NCBI GenBank assembly: GCA_014338405.1
Contig: JTDE01003557.1
Coordinates: 1,437 to 65,436, forward strand
DNA length: 64,000 nucleotides
Direction: 5' to 3'
Source: Paragonimus skrjabini miyazakii
Lineage: Eukaryota; Platyhelminthes; Trematoda; Plagiorchiida; Troglotrematidae
Below the pieces are notes generated by a model that ran no database searches, was not told where the DNA came from, and saw only the letters and a list, made by a program, of their open reading frames with translations. This document shows positions 22,640-32,430 of the stretch, in pieces (positions within the stretch are counted from its first letter, which is position 1; every line of letters begins with the position of its first letter). The translations under genes and the position numbers were made by a program.

Positions 22640-23193
22640 ACATTCCCCCTGCGCTTCGCAGTTCACTCAGTTCACTGCCTGCCTTCTACTTGTTGACTGT
22701 CGGGGAGGTTTCCGCCAGCAAGCGTCGAGCCGCATCAGCTAACTGTTCCAATGTCATTGGATGCTCGATGAGAGCAACCCTGAGCTGATCCCGGACTGTT
22801 GGTGGCAATCCCTCCAAGAACTGGTCTGTCAACATGCGTCGCTCTAAGTCTTGGTCCAAATTTGTCAGGGCTCTTGACAACGCTGCCCACAGTGACACGG
22901 CATACACAACGGCCGCCTCCTGGTCCAAGCCGGGTGCCCTTGAACCACCGCATTGCTTCCTGACAGCCATCGGGGCAGCCGAACCCGGTGATTAGCGTCT
23001 CCTTCACGGCGGCGCATTCTACGTTCGCAGGGACCCTTCGCGCCGCCTTTGCCCTGCCTTTGAGCAACATCCGCAGGGCCGCCAGCTTCGTTCGTTCGGT
23101 CTTGACTCCGACCATCTCCGCCACGTCCTCGAAGTCCTCCAGGAAACTCCGGTCGTACCCATCCTCAAACAGCTGCGGCCATGGGATCTTCAT
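22640..23193 (-). pseudogene. Gypsy Gag body
   Basis: The frame starting at the ATG at 23191-23193 reads MKIPWPQLFEDGYDRSFLED and then FEDVAEMVGVKTERTKLAAL with ALRMLLKGRAKAARR, a typical gypsy Gag capsid helix set. It shifts near 22970 into AVVYAVSLWAALSRALTNLD and then RRMLTDQFLEGLPPTVRDQL, the conserved F(x)xGLP block. The ATG is 10-20 bases inside the PBS, a usual arrangement. The segment is much richer in G+C than the flanks. Confidence 0.8.
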
Positions 23194-23199
23194 CCTTCA

Positions 23200-23219
23200 A
23201 TCCTGGTCACGGCACTAAT
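23200..23219 (-). promoter_or_regulatory. Primer-binding-site-like sequence
   Basis: The minus strand reads ATTAGTGCCGTGACCAGG directly after the LTR end CACAACA. Its position is right for a tRNA primer site, but the priming tRNA was not identified, and the usual TGG start has become TAG. Confidence 0.5.
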
Positions 23220-23552
23220 TGTTGTGAACCAAGAACACGGATGACGCAAGGGTTATCTATTCAAGAGAGCAACACATGGATTGTGCGTTTCAACAAGACA
23301 ACCAAAAAACACTAATCTGCATACGTTACTGGGCCCAGAACGTCACGGTTGCCACAGATGTCAATGTTCAGTTCCTTTACGTTCGTTTACATACCAAGAA
23401 CCACTTAATGCGATGCTGCACTCCGATGTTTCTTCTTGTATTTTTCCTGTGACTACATCAATGTTAAAATACCTACTCTGGCCCCACTCCTGAATAACAC
23501 TTATGTGAGTAGTATAGTACGGTAGCTGCTGTTCACTGATTTATTACTGACA
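23220..23552 (-). repeat. 5' LTR of the gypsy element
   Basis: 333 bases, starting TGTCAGTAATA and ending CACAACA on the minus strand, so bounded TG...CA as LTRs are. It matches the other LTR over most of its length. An extra dozen bases near its start (AATCAGTGAACAG) are absent from the left copy. Confidence 0.8.
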
Positions 23553-24384
23553 AAATAATGTTGGCGTATGAGAACGCTTGTAATCGAATGACGCATGTTG
23601 ATTGGTTTTATATACCTGCCGACAATATGATATTATATATGATTTGTGGGTATTGTCAGTGTAGTTACCATTCAACAATGTGTGATGTAGTTGTATTGGG
23701 CAAAGCGCAAGTTGAGAAAGTTTCAATGAGAAACTGCCGGATGTTTGCAAGGAGATGGATACAGACGTTTTAACCAGAGCTGTCGAAAAGTAAAACTATC
23801 CGCTTTGAGGATCCGAAACAAATAGTTCGTTTGTCGAAGCAGCTCGAAAATGGAAGAGAGCTCAGTCTCATTTCCTCTGGCAGATAATCACTCTTGACTT
23901 GAACAACTTTCAGGATGTATTTCGTTGAAATCTTCGCAAGAGTGGAATGAAATATACACGAGCGAATAATCTTATAAGATTTAATCCTGAGTCCAACGTA
24001 TAGTTCCAAATCGTCCGAACTACAATCAGACATCAGAAACATGAAGTCTGATATTGATCGGTGACTCGGTTAATCAGTATGAAGAGAAATGAAAAGGATT
24101 GATTGACTCAAAAATAATAACACGTAGGAGGGAAAGACAAAAATGGAAACAATCAATTTGTGCTCACCACTTTCCAGTGGGAAACAACTAAATGGGTTTT
24201 CGATGAGACACGAGAAGAATGACGTCACGACTCACTGGAACTTAATAAATTCTGTGAAATGTTCACCTTGATCGAATAATTCCTTCGCTGTCCATCGTTG
24301 TTCAACAAGAGGCCTGCCAGTTGTCCACCTGGAGCACAAGGTAATTTGAAGATGAGATTTGTCTCCATTGACTTTTCTGTAATA
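23553..24384. other. Intergenic between two gypsy elements
   Basis: No domain was recognised. A minus frame at 23770-24042 is open for 90 codons but resembles nothing known. Confidence 0.4.
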
Positions 24385-25115
24385 GAAGTACACGGTCTAT
24401 TTCCGTTACTAGTTCTGGATGTGAGAATTTGATGAACCCCATAGCTATTCCAGTAGTCCGTCTATGAATACTTTCAATTAGTACCGAAATCACACTAGAA
24501 TATTGGTGACAGACCAGTACGTTATATCCCTCGTGTGATTGTATTAGGCAGACAGACACTATTTGAATGAATTCGTGGTGGACAGCAAGAAAAACTCTCT
24601 TTGGAATTTGAAGTGTTACAGGTACTTTTATGGTCATGATTGCGGAGGAATTCGACACAACTGAATTGATTTCCACTGCGTTCCCTATATCTCGTTCTTG
24701 CTTCCATATCAATAATATGTTAATGTCAATGTGGTAATCATTGCAGCTTTGATGTAAAAAGTTGATGGCTTTACATTTTTGTCACAAGGTACGATAGGTT
24801 GCTTTTTTATAGACAAGTGGCCTAGGTAGTTAAAATCTCTGTCTGTGGTTTTCACGTAATTCCCACATTCTACAGCTTCTCAGTATTTCAAACCTTCGGT
24901 GTGCTGTAGCAATAATGGCTTGACAATAATCACTGTCTAATCATTGTGGCGTCGAAGCTATTGCCAGAGGCCGGACACATCCAGACTGTATATGCATCGA
25001 GATCGACCCTATCGAACAGGTTAGAAATATCAAGGTAGTTCATATAAATGACAACTCTTGTCATCAACATACGTTCAGTAATCGCAAGTAAGCAGCATAT
25101 TTGTGACCCATGATC
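24385..25115. repeat. Repeat A, left copy (candidate LTR)
   Basis: It aligns in direct orientation with 31690-32430, at roughly 70% identity by eye. Shared runs include ATATTGGTGACAGACCAGTACG, split here as TATTGGTGACAGACCAG then TACGTT, and GACTGTATATGCATCGAGA and CTTATCGAACAGGTTAGAAAT variants. It lies just outside the integrase end of the third gypsy element, where a 3' LTR should be. On the minus strand a frame reading GERSGNQF then NHDHKSTCNTSN is shared with the other copy (GERSRNQF, NHDHESTCNTSN), with several third-position changes, so part may once have coded. Confidence 0.65.
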
Positions 25116-25119
25116 ATCA

Positions 25120-25300
25120 TAGTGACTTTTTATAAATACAGGAATGAAGTAGTTAACTTAGCTCAATCCCAAAGTTAGTTCCGACGCACTTGTGATAACA
25201 CGGGAACCGACTACATCAGGTATATTTCTCTCGAGCACAATTGTACAACTTATTGTCAAAAGTGTAATAAAACAACATCAATGAGAAATAGGTTTATAGT
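25120..25300. repeat. Repeat B, left copy
   Basis: It aligns in direct orientation with 31125-31310. On the plus strand both copies share the frame RNEV--LAQ-QS, then IRY-SLE-NCT and CNKT, with differences mostly at third codon positions. Here an in-frame stop follows AQSQS. The strand of this frame is opposite to the gypsy element next to it. Confidence 0.55.
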
Positions 25301-25399
25301 GAGAGTCACCACATCCGCCACGGTTTAAATGGGAATCAAGATCAATATAGTTTCTGCGTTGTTTATTTCCGAGCCGTTCAGACATTTGCGACTTTGGTG

Positions 25400-26260
25400 A
25401 TTCGTTCTCAGCAGCATCTTCAACCGAAGGAATTTAACCTATAATAGGCTCAGAGATATCTGTATTAGTAATATGCACTGCATGGGTGGAAGCAGGTAAA
25501 TCCATCATCTAAATCAAGTAGGCGACACGTTCGAGTACCCAGGTTATTGAGCACAATTTCTCGAGATGATCGAAGGTCATCTCCACGATGTCTTACAACT
25601 TCAGCTGATTCCACACTGAGCATGTTGGTTCAGAGGATACGATTTTTGGACGGCTTAGCTGGACTGCTCCCCGTTGTTGAGTGGTCAGAATTTTGATACT
25701 GCATCGAAAAGTTATCCACACCATCCGTGAGTGTTTTTAAAATTAGGTGGGTTAATAGACTTGATCGCACTTTTCAGAATACGCATAAAATTTCCAGCGG
25801 TATCATTGGATTGAGGATGTCTCGGTACAGTCAGCAGATGTCGACATCCAGCTTTCTTCAGCCAGTCTTCTGCGCAGTGAAATGGGTGTCACTGCCAGTG
25901 ACCAATGCACACGGTATTCCTTTCCGGAAATGCAGTCAGGGTGAAATCCGCATTTGCTGACGAAACAAAATATACTTCCGGCAAACGTGAATATCAATCA
26001 AGGATAATCAAGGCACAGTATCCGAAAATGGACCATAATAATCAGCGTGAATTCACTGCCAGGATTCACAGGTCATTGACCAGGATGTCAGTTTCGATGG
26101 TCGCGAATGCACTTATTGTGGACACTGAACACATGCTTCAGAAATGCCACATAAGTCAGCGTTCAATTCTAGCCAACAACAAGTCAGACTGTGGCGGACA
26201 AGCGGGTATGCGCTAGACCCTCATCCACTAACAATTTAATACGCCTTTCCTGAAGAGCAA
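25400..26260 (-). pseudogene. Gypsy integrase, third lineage
   Basis: Frames across this stretch give IHADYYGPFSDT for the start of the core and GSDTHFTAQ for the second Asp block (DNGTxFTA). GCRHLLTVPRHPQSNDTAGN marks the helix before the catalytic Glu, which is Gly here (AEN changed to AGN). HSTTGSSPAKPSKNRI follows, as in the usual YRxTPHSTTGxxPAELL. RHRGDDLRSSREIVLNNLGT near 25560 is the C-terminal barrel. Many stops are present. Confidence 0.7.
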
Positions 26261-26394
26261 TCGAAACGTAGTCCGAACAGGCATCGAACTAAAGAACGCA
26301 GCGGGGTTTGGAAACAAACCGTATATATCCAGCAATGTTTGGAAATATGATAAATAGTTATCTTTAGCCTAGTCTAGAACCAACGGCAGCAACC

Positions 26395-26530
26395 AAGAGG
26401 AGAAAGAAAAAAAGCGCGAGACGGGCCACAGCCCACTCGGCGGCACTCAAAAGCGCGCCAAGCGAAAAGTGCGGGGAACCTTCGAGTGCGCTAACCAACG
26501 CTCGAAAAGGTTCGGGTTAAACGACCTTGA
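26395..26530. other. G+C-rich island with hairpin inside the gypsy element
   Basis: The base composition changes sharply here, with repeated GCGC words and an A-rich left edge. An 11-bp stem is formed by GAACCTTCGAG at 26476-26486 and CTCGAAAAGGTTC at 26501-26513, with a two-base bulge. It falls between the integrase and RNase H of the element and codes for neither, so it is probably a later insertion. No tRNA or known RNA was recognised. Confidence 0.35.
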
Positions 26531-27239
26531 AGAATGAAATAATAGATGAGTCGTTAAAAAAACGGCAAGCATTCGCTGCGTGCAATTAGTTGCACGACTG
26601 AAGAAAGTGGCACTGAGTTCGTATCAGGCCTTCTATTGCAGGCGTACATAGGATCATGCGTACAGAACAAACAAGCTGGAAAATACGGTTGCGGGCGGGA
26701 TCCTTAGAGAAACCACACGATCGCTTGTCACTACAAGACGAGCCAACGACTTCATCTTTTCAATTTTCAAATGACCGGAGTGTAAGTCGTCTAGAACCAC
26801 GGATTTTAATGTGAGAGTACTAACAATTCTATCACCAAGACACAATAATTCATCGGGAGCAATATAGTGTTCATCTACAAGTTTGTAGAATCCAAGAAAT
26901 GTTTGCTAAACACCGCAGTTCCAACCAGTATGTAATCAGCTGAAATCGCATGGCTGTATTTTCGAGTGTCACGAGTCAAATGAGAGTGAGAAACTGAAAG
27001 TGGCTGAATCAGTGAACAGTCTGATTCACCACCCTCTCCCGAGTCAGCTTACCAAGATAATGAGTCAGCATGGGGAATGAAGTTCGCACTGGGATGCTGG
27101 GTGTTATTAGAGTTCGCAGCCAAAGCAACAATTCAGCGGTGAAATTTTGCCCCAGAATACTTAGCAAGGGATTTGTTAGGATTATGATTGAATTTATGGG
27201 CGTTATGTTAGGTAACTATAACGAAATGAACACCGAACA

Positions 27240-28260
27240 GGGAATTTTAAAGGTCGGTGTTTGTCCAGTAAACCGCTAACACTTCCTTCTGTGTTTGCGC
27301 ATATCCTTGCTGTGTTGAACTGAGCTGTCTAGAAGTACAAATAGCAGCTCCAATCCTCGTTGATGACGCCACAGTAATCAATGTTGATGTTAATTTTGGA
27401 GAGAACGTACGTAATACTGTATCGGAAAGCAGAAACTTCAACAGAACTCGGAGAATTCGTTCATGAAAGCCAGTCCAAATAAAAGTGTGTTGAAGAAGAA
27501 GATCAAATATATCTTATATTATTAACGAACTTAGGAATGAATCCAGACTAAAACTGGAGAGAACCAATTAAAGAACGAAAGTCGTCAAAAGTCTTTAGAG
27601 CGGATGCTTTGGATAGGAATGAAGAACGATCAGGATCAAAATGATAACCACTCCCATCAACGAGAAACCCTAAACATGATTACTTGGACGTACCAAAAAT
27701 GTATTTGGAAAAATTAACAGCAACTTTTAGAAGGCAAAAACGTTCCAGTAGAACAAACACTCGTTCATCATGAATGAATATGCTTGGCGCATGCTCAGTA
27801 GTATCATCCTGGTGAATGGAAACAACCTCTTGATTGACAGTAGTGTTGTTCATAAAATTCTGAAATATAACAGGTGATAGCTTCAGACCGAATGACAGTA
27901 TACTTTACTGAAACGATTCGAAAGGGGCATTAATTGTTGTCAGAGCACTGGAAGTCTCGTCAAGTAGAATTTGTAGAAAAGCTTTCTGTAAATCGGGATC
28001 TGAAAAATATTGAGACATGACATTGATCCAGATTGTCCTGTGGTTCAACAGTGCCACGATTCCTTAGGAGAAGTTATTTGTTGAACGTGAGTCGGTAATC
28101 ACCGCAAATTCGAGGCGTTTTACCATCACGCTTAAGTGGAGTCACAATTGGTGTAGCCCAAATCTAGGATTGTATATGTGTTAACATCTGTTCTCCACAA
28201 GTTGGTCGATTGCTTTTTCGACAGATTCACTTAATACAAAAAGGACGACTCATCGCTTCA
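27240..28260 (-). pseudogene. Gypsy reverse transcriptase and RNase H, third lineage
   Basis: RNase H is clearest at 27247-27441: ASSTRIGAAICTSRQLSSTQ then QGYAQTQKEVLAVYW, matching the SRxLSxxExxYAQxEKEaLAI block. Upstream on the minus strand, pieces of the palm and fingers are readable in three frames (FGLKLSPVIFQNFMNNT and VNQEVVSIHQDDT, for the usual FGLxxAPxxFQxxM and YxDDI). The catalytic tyrosine of YxDD is lost (IHQDD). This copy cannot make an enzyme. Confidence 0.65.
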
Positions 28261-28628
28261 TAATGATAGACTTGTTTTTTGATTTCTAGCGAAAGTGGTT
28301 TAATACGCATTCCCCCGGAAACCTTCGAACACCAAAGGAGTAAGTTGCTTCCTTTTGGTTTACGTGTATCCGAGAACAATGAAGCAGAAATGTTCATAAT
28401 TTTACCATTTTCCGAACCAACGATCGATGGCTCACGAACAACACCCAAAAAGTGCCAGTTGTTAACACTGGACTGAACATCAGAAAGTGTGGTTTGCCAC
28501 GAACCAAGAATCGTTAAAGCATGTCCAATGATACTATTCACAGGAATTCCAGAAGGTTCCAGAATGATCGTCTTCAGGCACTTTACGAAATCAACGCGAA
28601 TGAATGGTTCTACGCTAACAATGTCCAA
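28227..28628 (-). pseudogene. Gypsy protease-to-RT linker, third lineage
   Basis: An open minus frame of 133 codons reads INSIIGHALTILGSWQTTLS and then SLEIKKQVYHYEAMSRPFCI. In gypsy elements of this type this segment follows the protease and ends just before the RT fingers. The protease active site itself was not found and probably lay toward or inside the gap. Confidence 0.5.
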
Positions 28629-28965
28629 AATGAATGAATATTCAACAAATTTATCATTAAGATAGGTTCGTTTAATGTTGTTGTATGACAGGCAGTTTCG
28701 TTGTTAGTAGTATACCACTCACAAGCAGTATGTTACCCACAGGAGACATTCAGGAACAAAAGGGCAGGCTGCGAACGCCAGGAAGATGAAGGACAAGAAG
28801 AGAATCTCGAAATAGTGTGTACGCGCTACGGCAAAAGTTCCACCAAGGCGAATGACAATGCCGTATGTGAATGCATGTCTAACGCGCAAATGAGCGTACG
28901 CGTTTGTGGTTTGATTTTTGACATGACCTATACGGGCGTTTGCGCAACAAACGAATTCTCAGTGA

Positions 28966-29055
28966 TGAGTAGTAGGGGATTTTGATTTTCATATAGATTG
29001 AACATCACCCACAATTGATCGCAGCTGTCGCATTCCCATAGACTTTCCAGTCGTT
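28966..29055. repeat. 90-bp dispersed repeat, copy 1
   Basis: Runs from GAGTAGTAGGGGATTTTGAT through CACAATTGATCGCAGCTGTC to GACTTTCCAGTCGTT. It is nearly identical to 30171-30259 and 35419-35508. It ends 31 bases before the assembly gap, outside of which no target duplication is clear. Confidence 0.9.
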
Positions 29056-29086
29056 AGGTGATATTCTGATCATATTTCTGGCGATA

Positions 29087-30009
29087 NNNNNNNNNNNNNN
29101 NNNNNNNNNNNNNNNNNNNNNNNNNNNNNNNNNNNNNNNNNNNNNNNNNNNNNNNNNNNNNNNNNNNNNNNNNNNNNNNNNNNNNNNNNNNNNNNNNNNN
29201 NNNNNNNNNNNNNNNNNNNNNNNNNNNNNNNNNNNNNNNNNNNNNNNNNNNNNNNNNNNNNNNNNNNNNNNNNNNNNNNNNNNNNNNNNNNNNNNNNNNN
29301 NNNNNNNNNNNNNNNNNNNNNNNNNNNNNNNNNNNNNNNNNNNNNNNNNNNNNNNNNNNNNNNNNNNNNNNNNNNNNNNNNNNNNNNNNNNNNNNNNNNN
29401 NNNNNNNNNNNNNNNNNNNNNNNNNNNNNNNNNNNNNNNNNNNNNNNNNNNNNNNNNNNNNNNNNNNNNNNNNNNNNNNNNNNNNNNNNNNNNNNNNNNN
29501 NNNNNNNNNNNNNNNNNNNNNNNNNNNNNNNNNNNNNNNNNNNNNNNNNNNNNNNNNNNNNNNNNNNNNNNNNNNNNNNNNNNNNNNNNNNNNNNNNNNN
29601 NNNNNNNNNNNNNNNNNNNNNNNNNNNNNNNNNNNNNNNNNNNNNNNNNNNNNNNNNNNNNNNNNNNNNNNNNNNNNNNNNNNNNNNNNNNNNNNNNNNN
29701 NNNNNNNNNNNNNNNNNNNNNNNNNNNNNNNNNNNNNNNNNNNNNNNNNNNNNNNNNNNNNNNNNNNNNNNNNNNNNNNNNNNNNNNNNNNNNNNNNNNN
29801 NNNNNNNNNNNNNNNNNNNNNNNNNNNNNNNNNNNNNNNNNNNNNNNNNNNNNNNNNNNNNNNNNNNNNNNNNNNNNNNNNNNNNNNNNNNNNNNNNNNN
29901 NNNNNNNNNNNNNNNNNNNNNNNNNNNNNNNNNNNNNNNNNNNNNNNNNNNNNNNNNNNNNNNNNNNNNNNNNNNNNNNNNNNNNNNNNNNNNNNNNNNN
30001 NNNNNNNNN
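29087..30009. other. Assembly gap (923 N)
   Basis: A run of N inside the third gypsy element. Apparent long reading frames across it are artefacts. A 90-bp repeat copy lies close to each side, which may be why assembly failed. Confidence 0.98.
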
Positions 30010-30105
30010 AACCACTTTGGCATGTGAATAATAATCAGGTTTTCCGATCGCCTCGAGAGGAGACACAGTAACTGTCTGTTAACTCCAATCGATGACCCCT
30101 CGACT
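30010..30105 (+). repeat. SINE 5' module, truncated at the gap
   Basis: It aligns with 57966-58045, the segment directly upstream of the tRNA-like part of the SINE there. Shared wording: ATAATnATCAGGTTnnCC, then CACAGTAACTG and TAACTCCAATC. The tRNA-like part does not follow here, so this is either a truncated copy or a separate module. Confidence 0.55.
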
Positions 30106-30170
30106 AGGACTTCTCTCCAAGTTGAAATCACAGAAATCATTGACTTGTTGAGCGGTATTTGATTACTGAA

Positions 30171-30259
30171 GAGTAGTAGGGGATTTTGATTTTCATATAG
30201 ATTGAACATCACCCACAATTGATCGCAGCTGTCGCATTCCCATAGACTTTCCAGTCGTT
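30171..30259. repeat. 90-bp dispersed repeat, copy 2
   Basis: Same unit as at 28966-29055, in the same orientation, differing by a base or two. It lies about 160 bases right of the gap and just before the Gag knuckle of the third gypsy element. Confidence 0.9.
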
Positions 30260-30294
30260 TTTTGCGGTCACAACAATGTAACTGATAGAAACAA

Positions 30295-30609
30295 CTAAAT
30301 AAACAGCAAGAGCATTAGAATGAAAGTGGAACTCAAGTTAACATCGTCACAATTGTAATGTGTAAAAGGAGACTTTTGACTGGGGCAAACGAATTGATTG
30401 TGACCGATTTCACCACACTTGTGACGCTTGCCGTTATGAAATCGACAAGTCAATCGAGAATGTTTGCTACCACCTGATTGACAGTTGATCCACCGTCCCG
30501 TAGCATTTGAATCAGGTGCAGTGTGATTATTATCTATTGTATTTGGAATATTTACGTTTTCGGACCGCCGCCTCAGATTGTTGTATAAAATCATTGTTTC
30601 ATCTTCCAC
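30295..30609 (-). pseudogene. Gypsy Gag with zinc knuckle, third lineage
   Basis: An open minus frame of 104 codons contains SKHSRLTCRFHNGKRHKCG and then EIGHNQFVCPSQK. The knuckle is recognisable as xCxKCGxxGHxxxVC, but its first cysteine is Arg (30424-30426), so zinc binding would fail. The N-terminal Gag part would extend to about 31080, where frames are broken. Confidence 0.65.
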
Positions 30610-31124
30610 AACAGTTTCGACATCCTGATGTTGTTTGCGTAAGGTTCTAGCTGACTAGAAAGCGGAATCCGGAGGCAGTAAAAGCTTCTGGTGCATATTT
30701 ATTTCAGCGATCAAACGGTCATGAAGTTCAGTTTGTAGTTGGTCTTCAAAATCACACCGAGCTGCTTGAGTCTGGATTCCAAGGATGATTTACCTGATTA
30801 CATGACTTTCTTTTCTCATGACAGTATGAAATTTGGCTTGCTTAACTGCTTCAAAATTTACCGGTTAGACATGGGAAAGCAGCAATTTCTTTACGGATTG
30901 GTAGAAAATACAAATTAGTGAATCAGGGAATGACAAGTTTTTCACCAAGCTTGCACAACTTTACCAATCACGGTGGAGGAGTGAGCGGCATTTTTCCCTA
31001 TCTTCAGCTGTTTGCCCGTGAGACACCATATTTCAAATCGTTCTAAATAATCTTCGATTTCTCTCGACGAAACATGAATATTCGGAATTTCAAGTGGACA
31101 GGAATCCATCGTAAAATGTTACAT

Positions 31125-31330
31125 AAGTCCGCGACGCCAATTGCGACTGTTTCGGAAAATAGAAATGAAGTAACTGATTTGGCTCAACCCCAGAGCCGTA
31201 GTAATAATAACGGAACCGAGCAAATCAGGTATTTATCTCTCGAATGCAATTGCACAGCTAATGGGCAACGATGTAATAAAACACCAGCAGTGAGCTGTAG
31301 ATTTAGTGACAATCATTACAGAATAACATG
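31125..31330 (+). repeat. Repeat B, right copy, with plus-strand frame
   Basis: It is the partner of 25120-25300. It lies in a plus-strand frame open from 31074 to 31391 (105 codons) that reads NRNEVTDLAQPQSRS and then IRYLSLECNCTANGQRCNKT. The pattern of differences against the left copy is mostly third-position on the plus strand. The protein is not recognised. The cysteines and NGT/NCT sites could suit an extracellular protein, but this is speculation. Confidence 0.45.
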
Positions 31331-31689
31331 TTCTGACCTGGGTAGCGGATCTTTTGTTTCACGTTCAGCTAAGACGCTATCTAGAAAATGACGAAAGGTC
31401 CTCTTTTTCCCTTACTTTCCAAAAAATTAAGGTGGTCTGATATGAAATTCTTGCTCCTCACTATAATCGGTCTTATGTAGACACATGAATTATATCTCAG
31501 TCTATTTTTTAGATGTTCTATCATTCCCTGACGGCTAGATTTACCTTCGAACTGACTAAAAGCTCACGATTTAAATTTGACTTAACAGGTTAAAAAAAAT
31601 AACCTACTGAATGTAAGTGATGATGAGAAAATGTTGAAGCACATGCGTAGAAATACAAAGAAAATGGAAAGTTTGAAATATGAACGATC

Positions 31690-32430
31690 AGCTTTTTGGA
31701 AGCATTGCCTATATGCTTCACTATTTCTGGATGTGAAATTTTGGTGAACCCCACATCTATTTTAGTTACCTGTCCGAGAATACTTTCAATGAATATCCAA
31801 ATCCCTGCAAAGTATTGGTGACAGACCAGTACGTTCTATCTACCGTGTGAGCGTATTACGTAAGCAAACACGGCCAGGGAGAATTCATGATGGAAAGCAT
31901 GACAAATTCTCATCAACATTTGAAGTGTTACAGGTACTTTCGTGGTCATGGTTAAAGAGATTTTTGAAATAATTAAACTGATTTCTACTGCGTTCCCTAG
32001 GTCTTGTTCAGGTACCCGTATCAATAATTTATTAATGTCAATGTGATAGTAATCACAACCATGATGTATGAAATTCATGGTTCTTTACTTTTGTCAAAAT
32101 GTACGACAAGTTGTTTTTATAGATAATGGTCTAGGTATTTGGAATTACCGTATGTGGTTCTCACGTTGGTCCCACATTCTGAAGCCCATCAGAGTTTTCC
32201 GCCTTTGGTGTGCTATAGCAGTGATGATCTGACAATAATCATTGCCTAATCATTGTGGCGTGGAAGCTATTGCTAGAGGCCTGACACCTCCAGACTGTAT
32301 ATGCATCGAGAACAACCTTATCGAACAGGTTAGAAATACCAAGCTAGTTCATTTCAATTACAAATTCTGTCATCGGCTTGCGTTCAACATTCGCGTGTAA
32401 TCAGCATATTTGTGACATATGATCCTCCTC
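31690..32430. repeat. Repeat A, right copy (candidate LTR)
   Basis: It is the direct-orientation partner of 24385-25115, at the 5' side of the third gypsy element. If these are its LTRs, the element spans about 8 kb including the gap. No TG...CA ends, PBS or polypurine tract could be confirmed. Confidence 0.6.

Larger units (their letters stand above)
19076..23552 (-). mobile_element. Nearly full-length Ty3/gypsy retrotransposon
   Basis: On the minus strand the order is 5' LTR (23220-23552), PBS-like site, gag with CCHC knuckle, protease, reverse transcriptase, RNase H, integrase with a GPY module, polypurine tract and 3' LTR (19076-19372). Total length is about 4.5 kb, typical of compact gypsy elements. 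The two LTRs still align well over roughly 280 bases, so insertion is not ancient, but the coding region has several frameshifts and stops. No clear target-site duplication could be matched at the ends. Confidence 0.9.
25350..31080 (-). mobile_element. Old Ty3/gypsy element (third lineage), gapped
   Basis: On the minus strand the order is Gag knuckle (about 30385-30430), gap, protease-RT linker, reverse transcriptase, RNase H, integrase and C-terminal tail. Every domain is broken by stops or shifts. The Gag wording (LTCRFHNGKRHKCGEIGH) matches the K02A2.6-like group, in which a single knuckle follows CRFxNAxCxKCGKxGH. The element is more decayed than the one at 19-23.5 kb. Part of gag/protease is hidden by the 923-base gap. 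Confidence 0.75.

Noticed and set aside
28961..29000. Hammerhead ribozyme in the 90-bp repeat (CAGTGATGAGTAG looked like CUGAUGAG)
   Set aside because: The paired GAAA core element is absent, the other copies differ at this very edge, and the repeat boundary falls inside the match.
29005..30218. Two long minus-strand frames of over 350 codons
   Set aside because: They are produced by the run of N, which contains no stops. Only their ends are real sequence.
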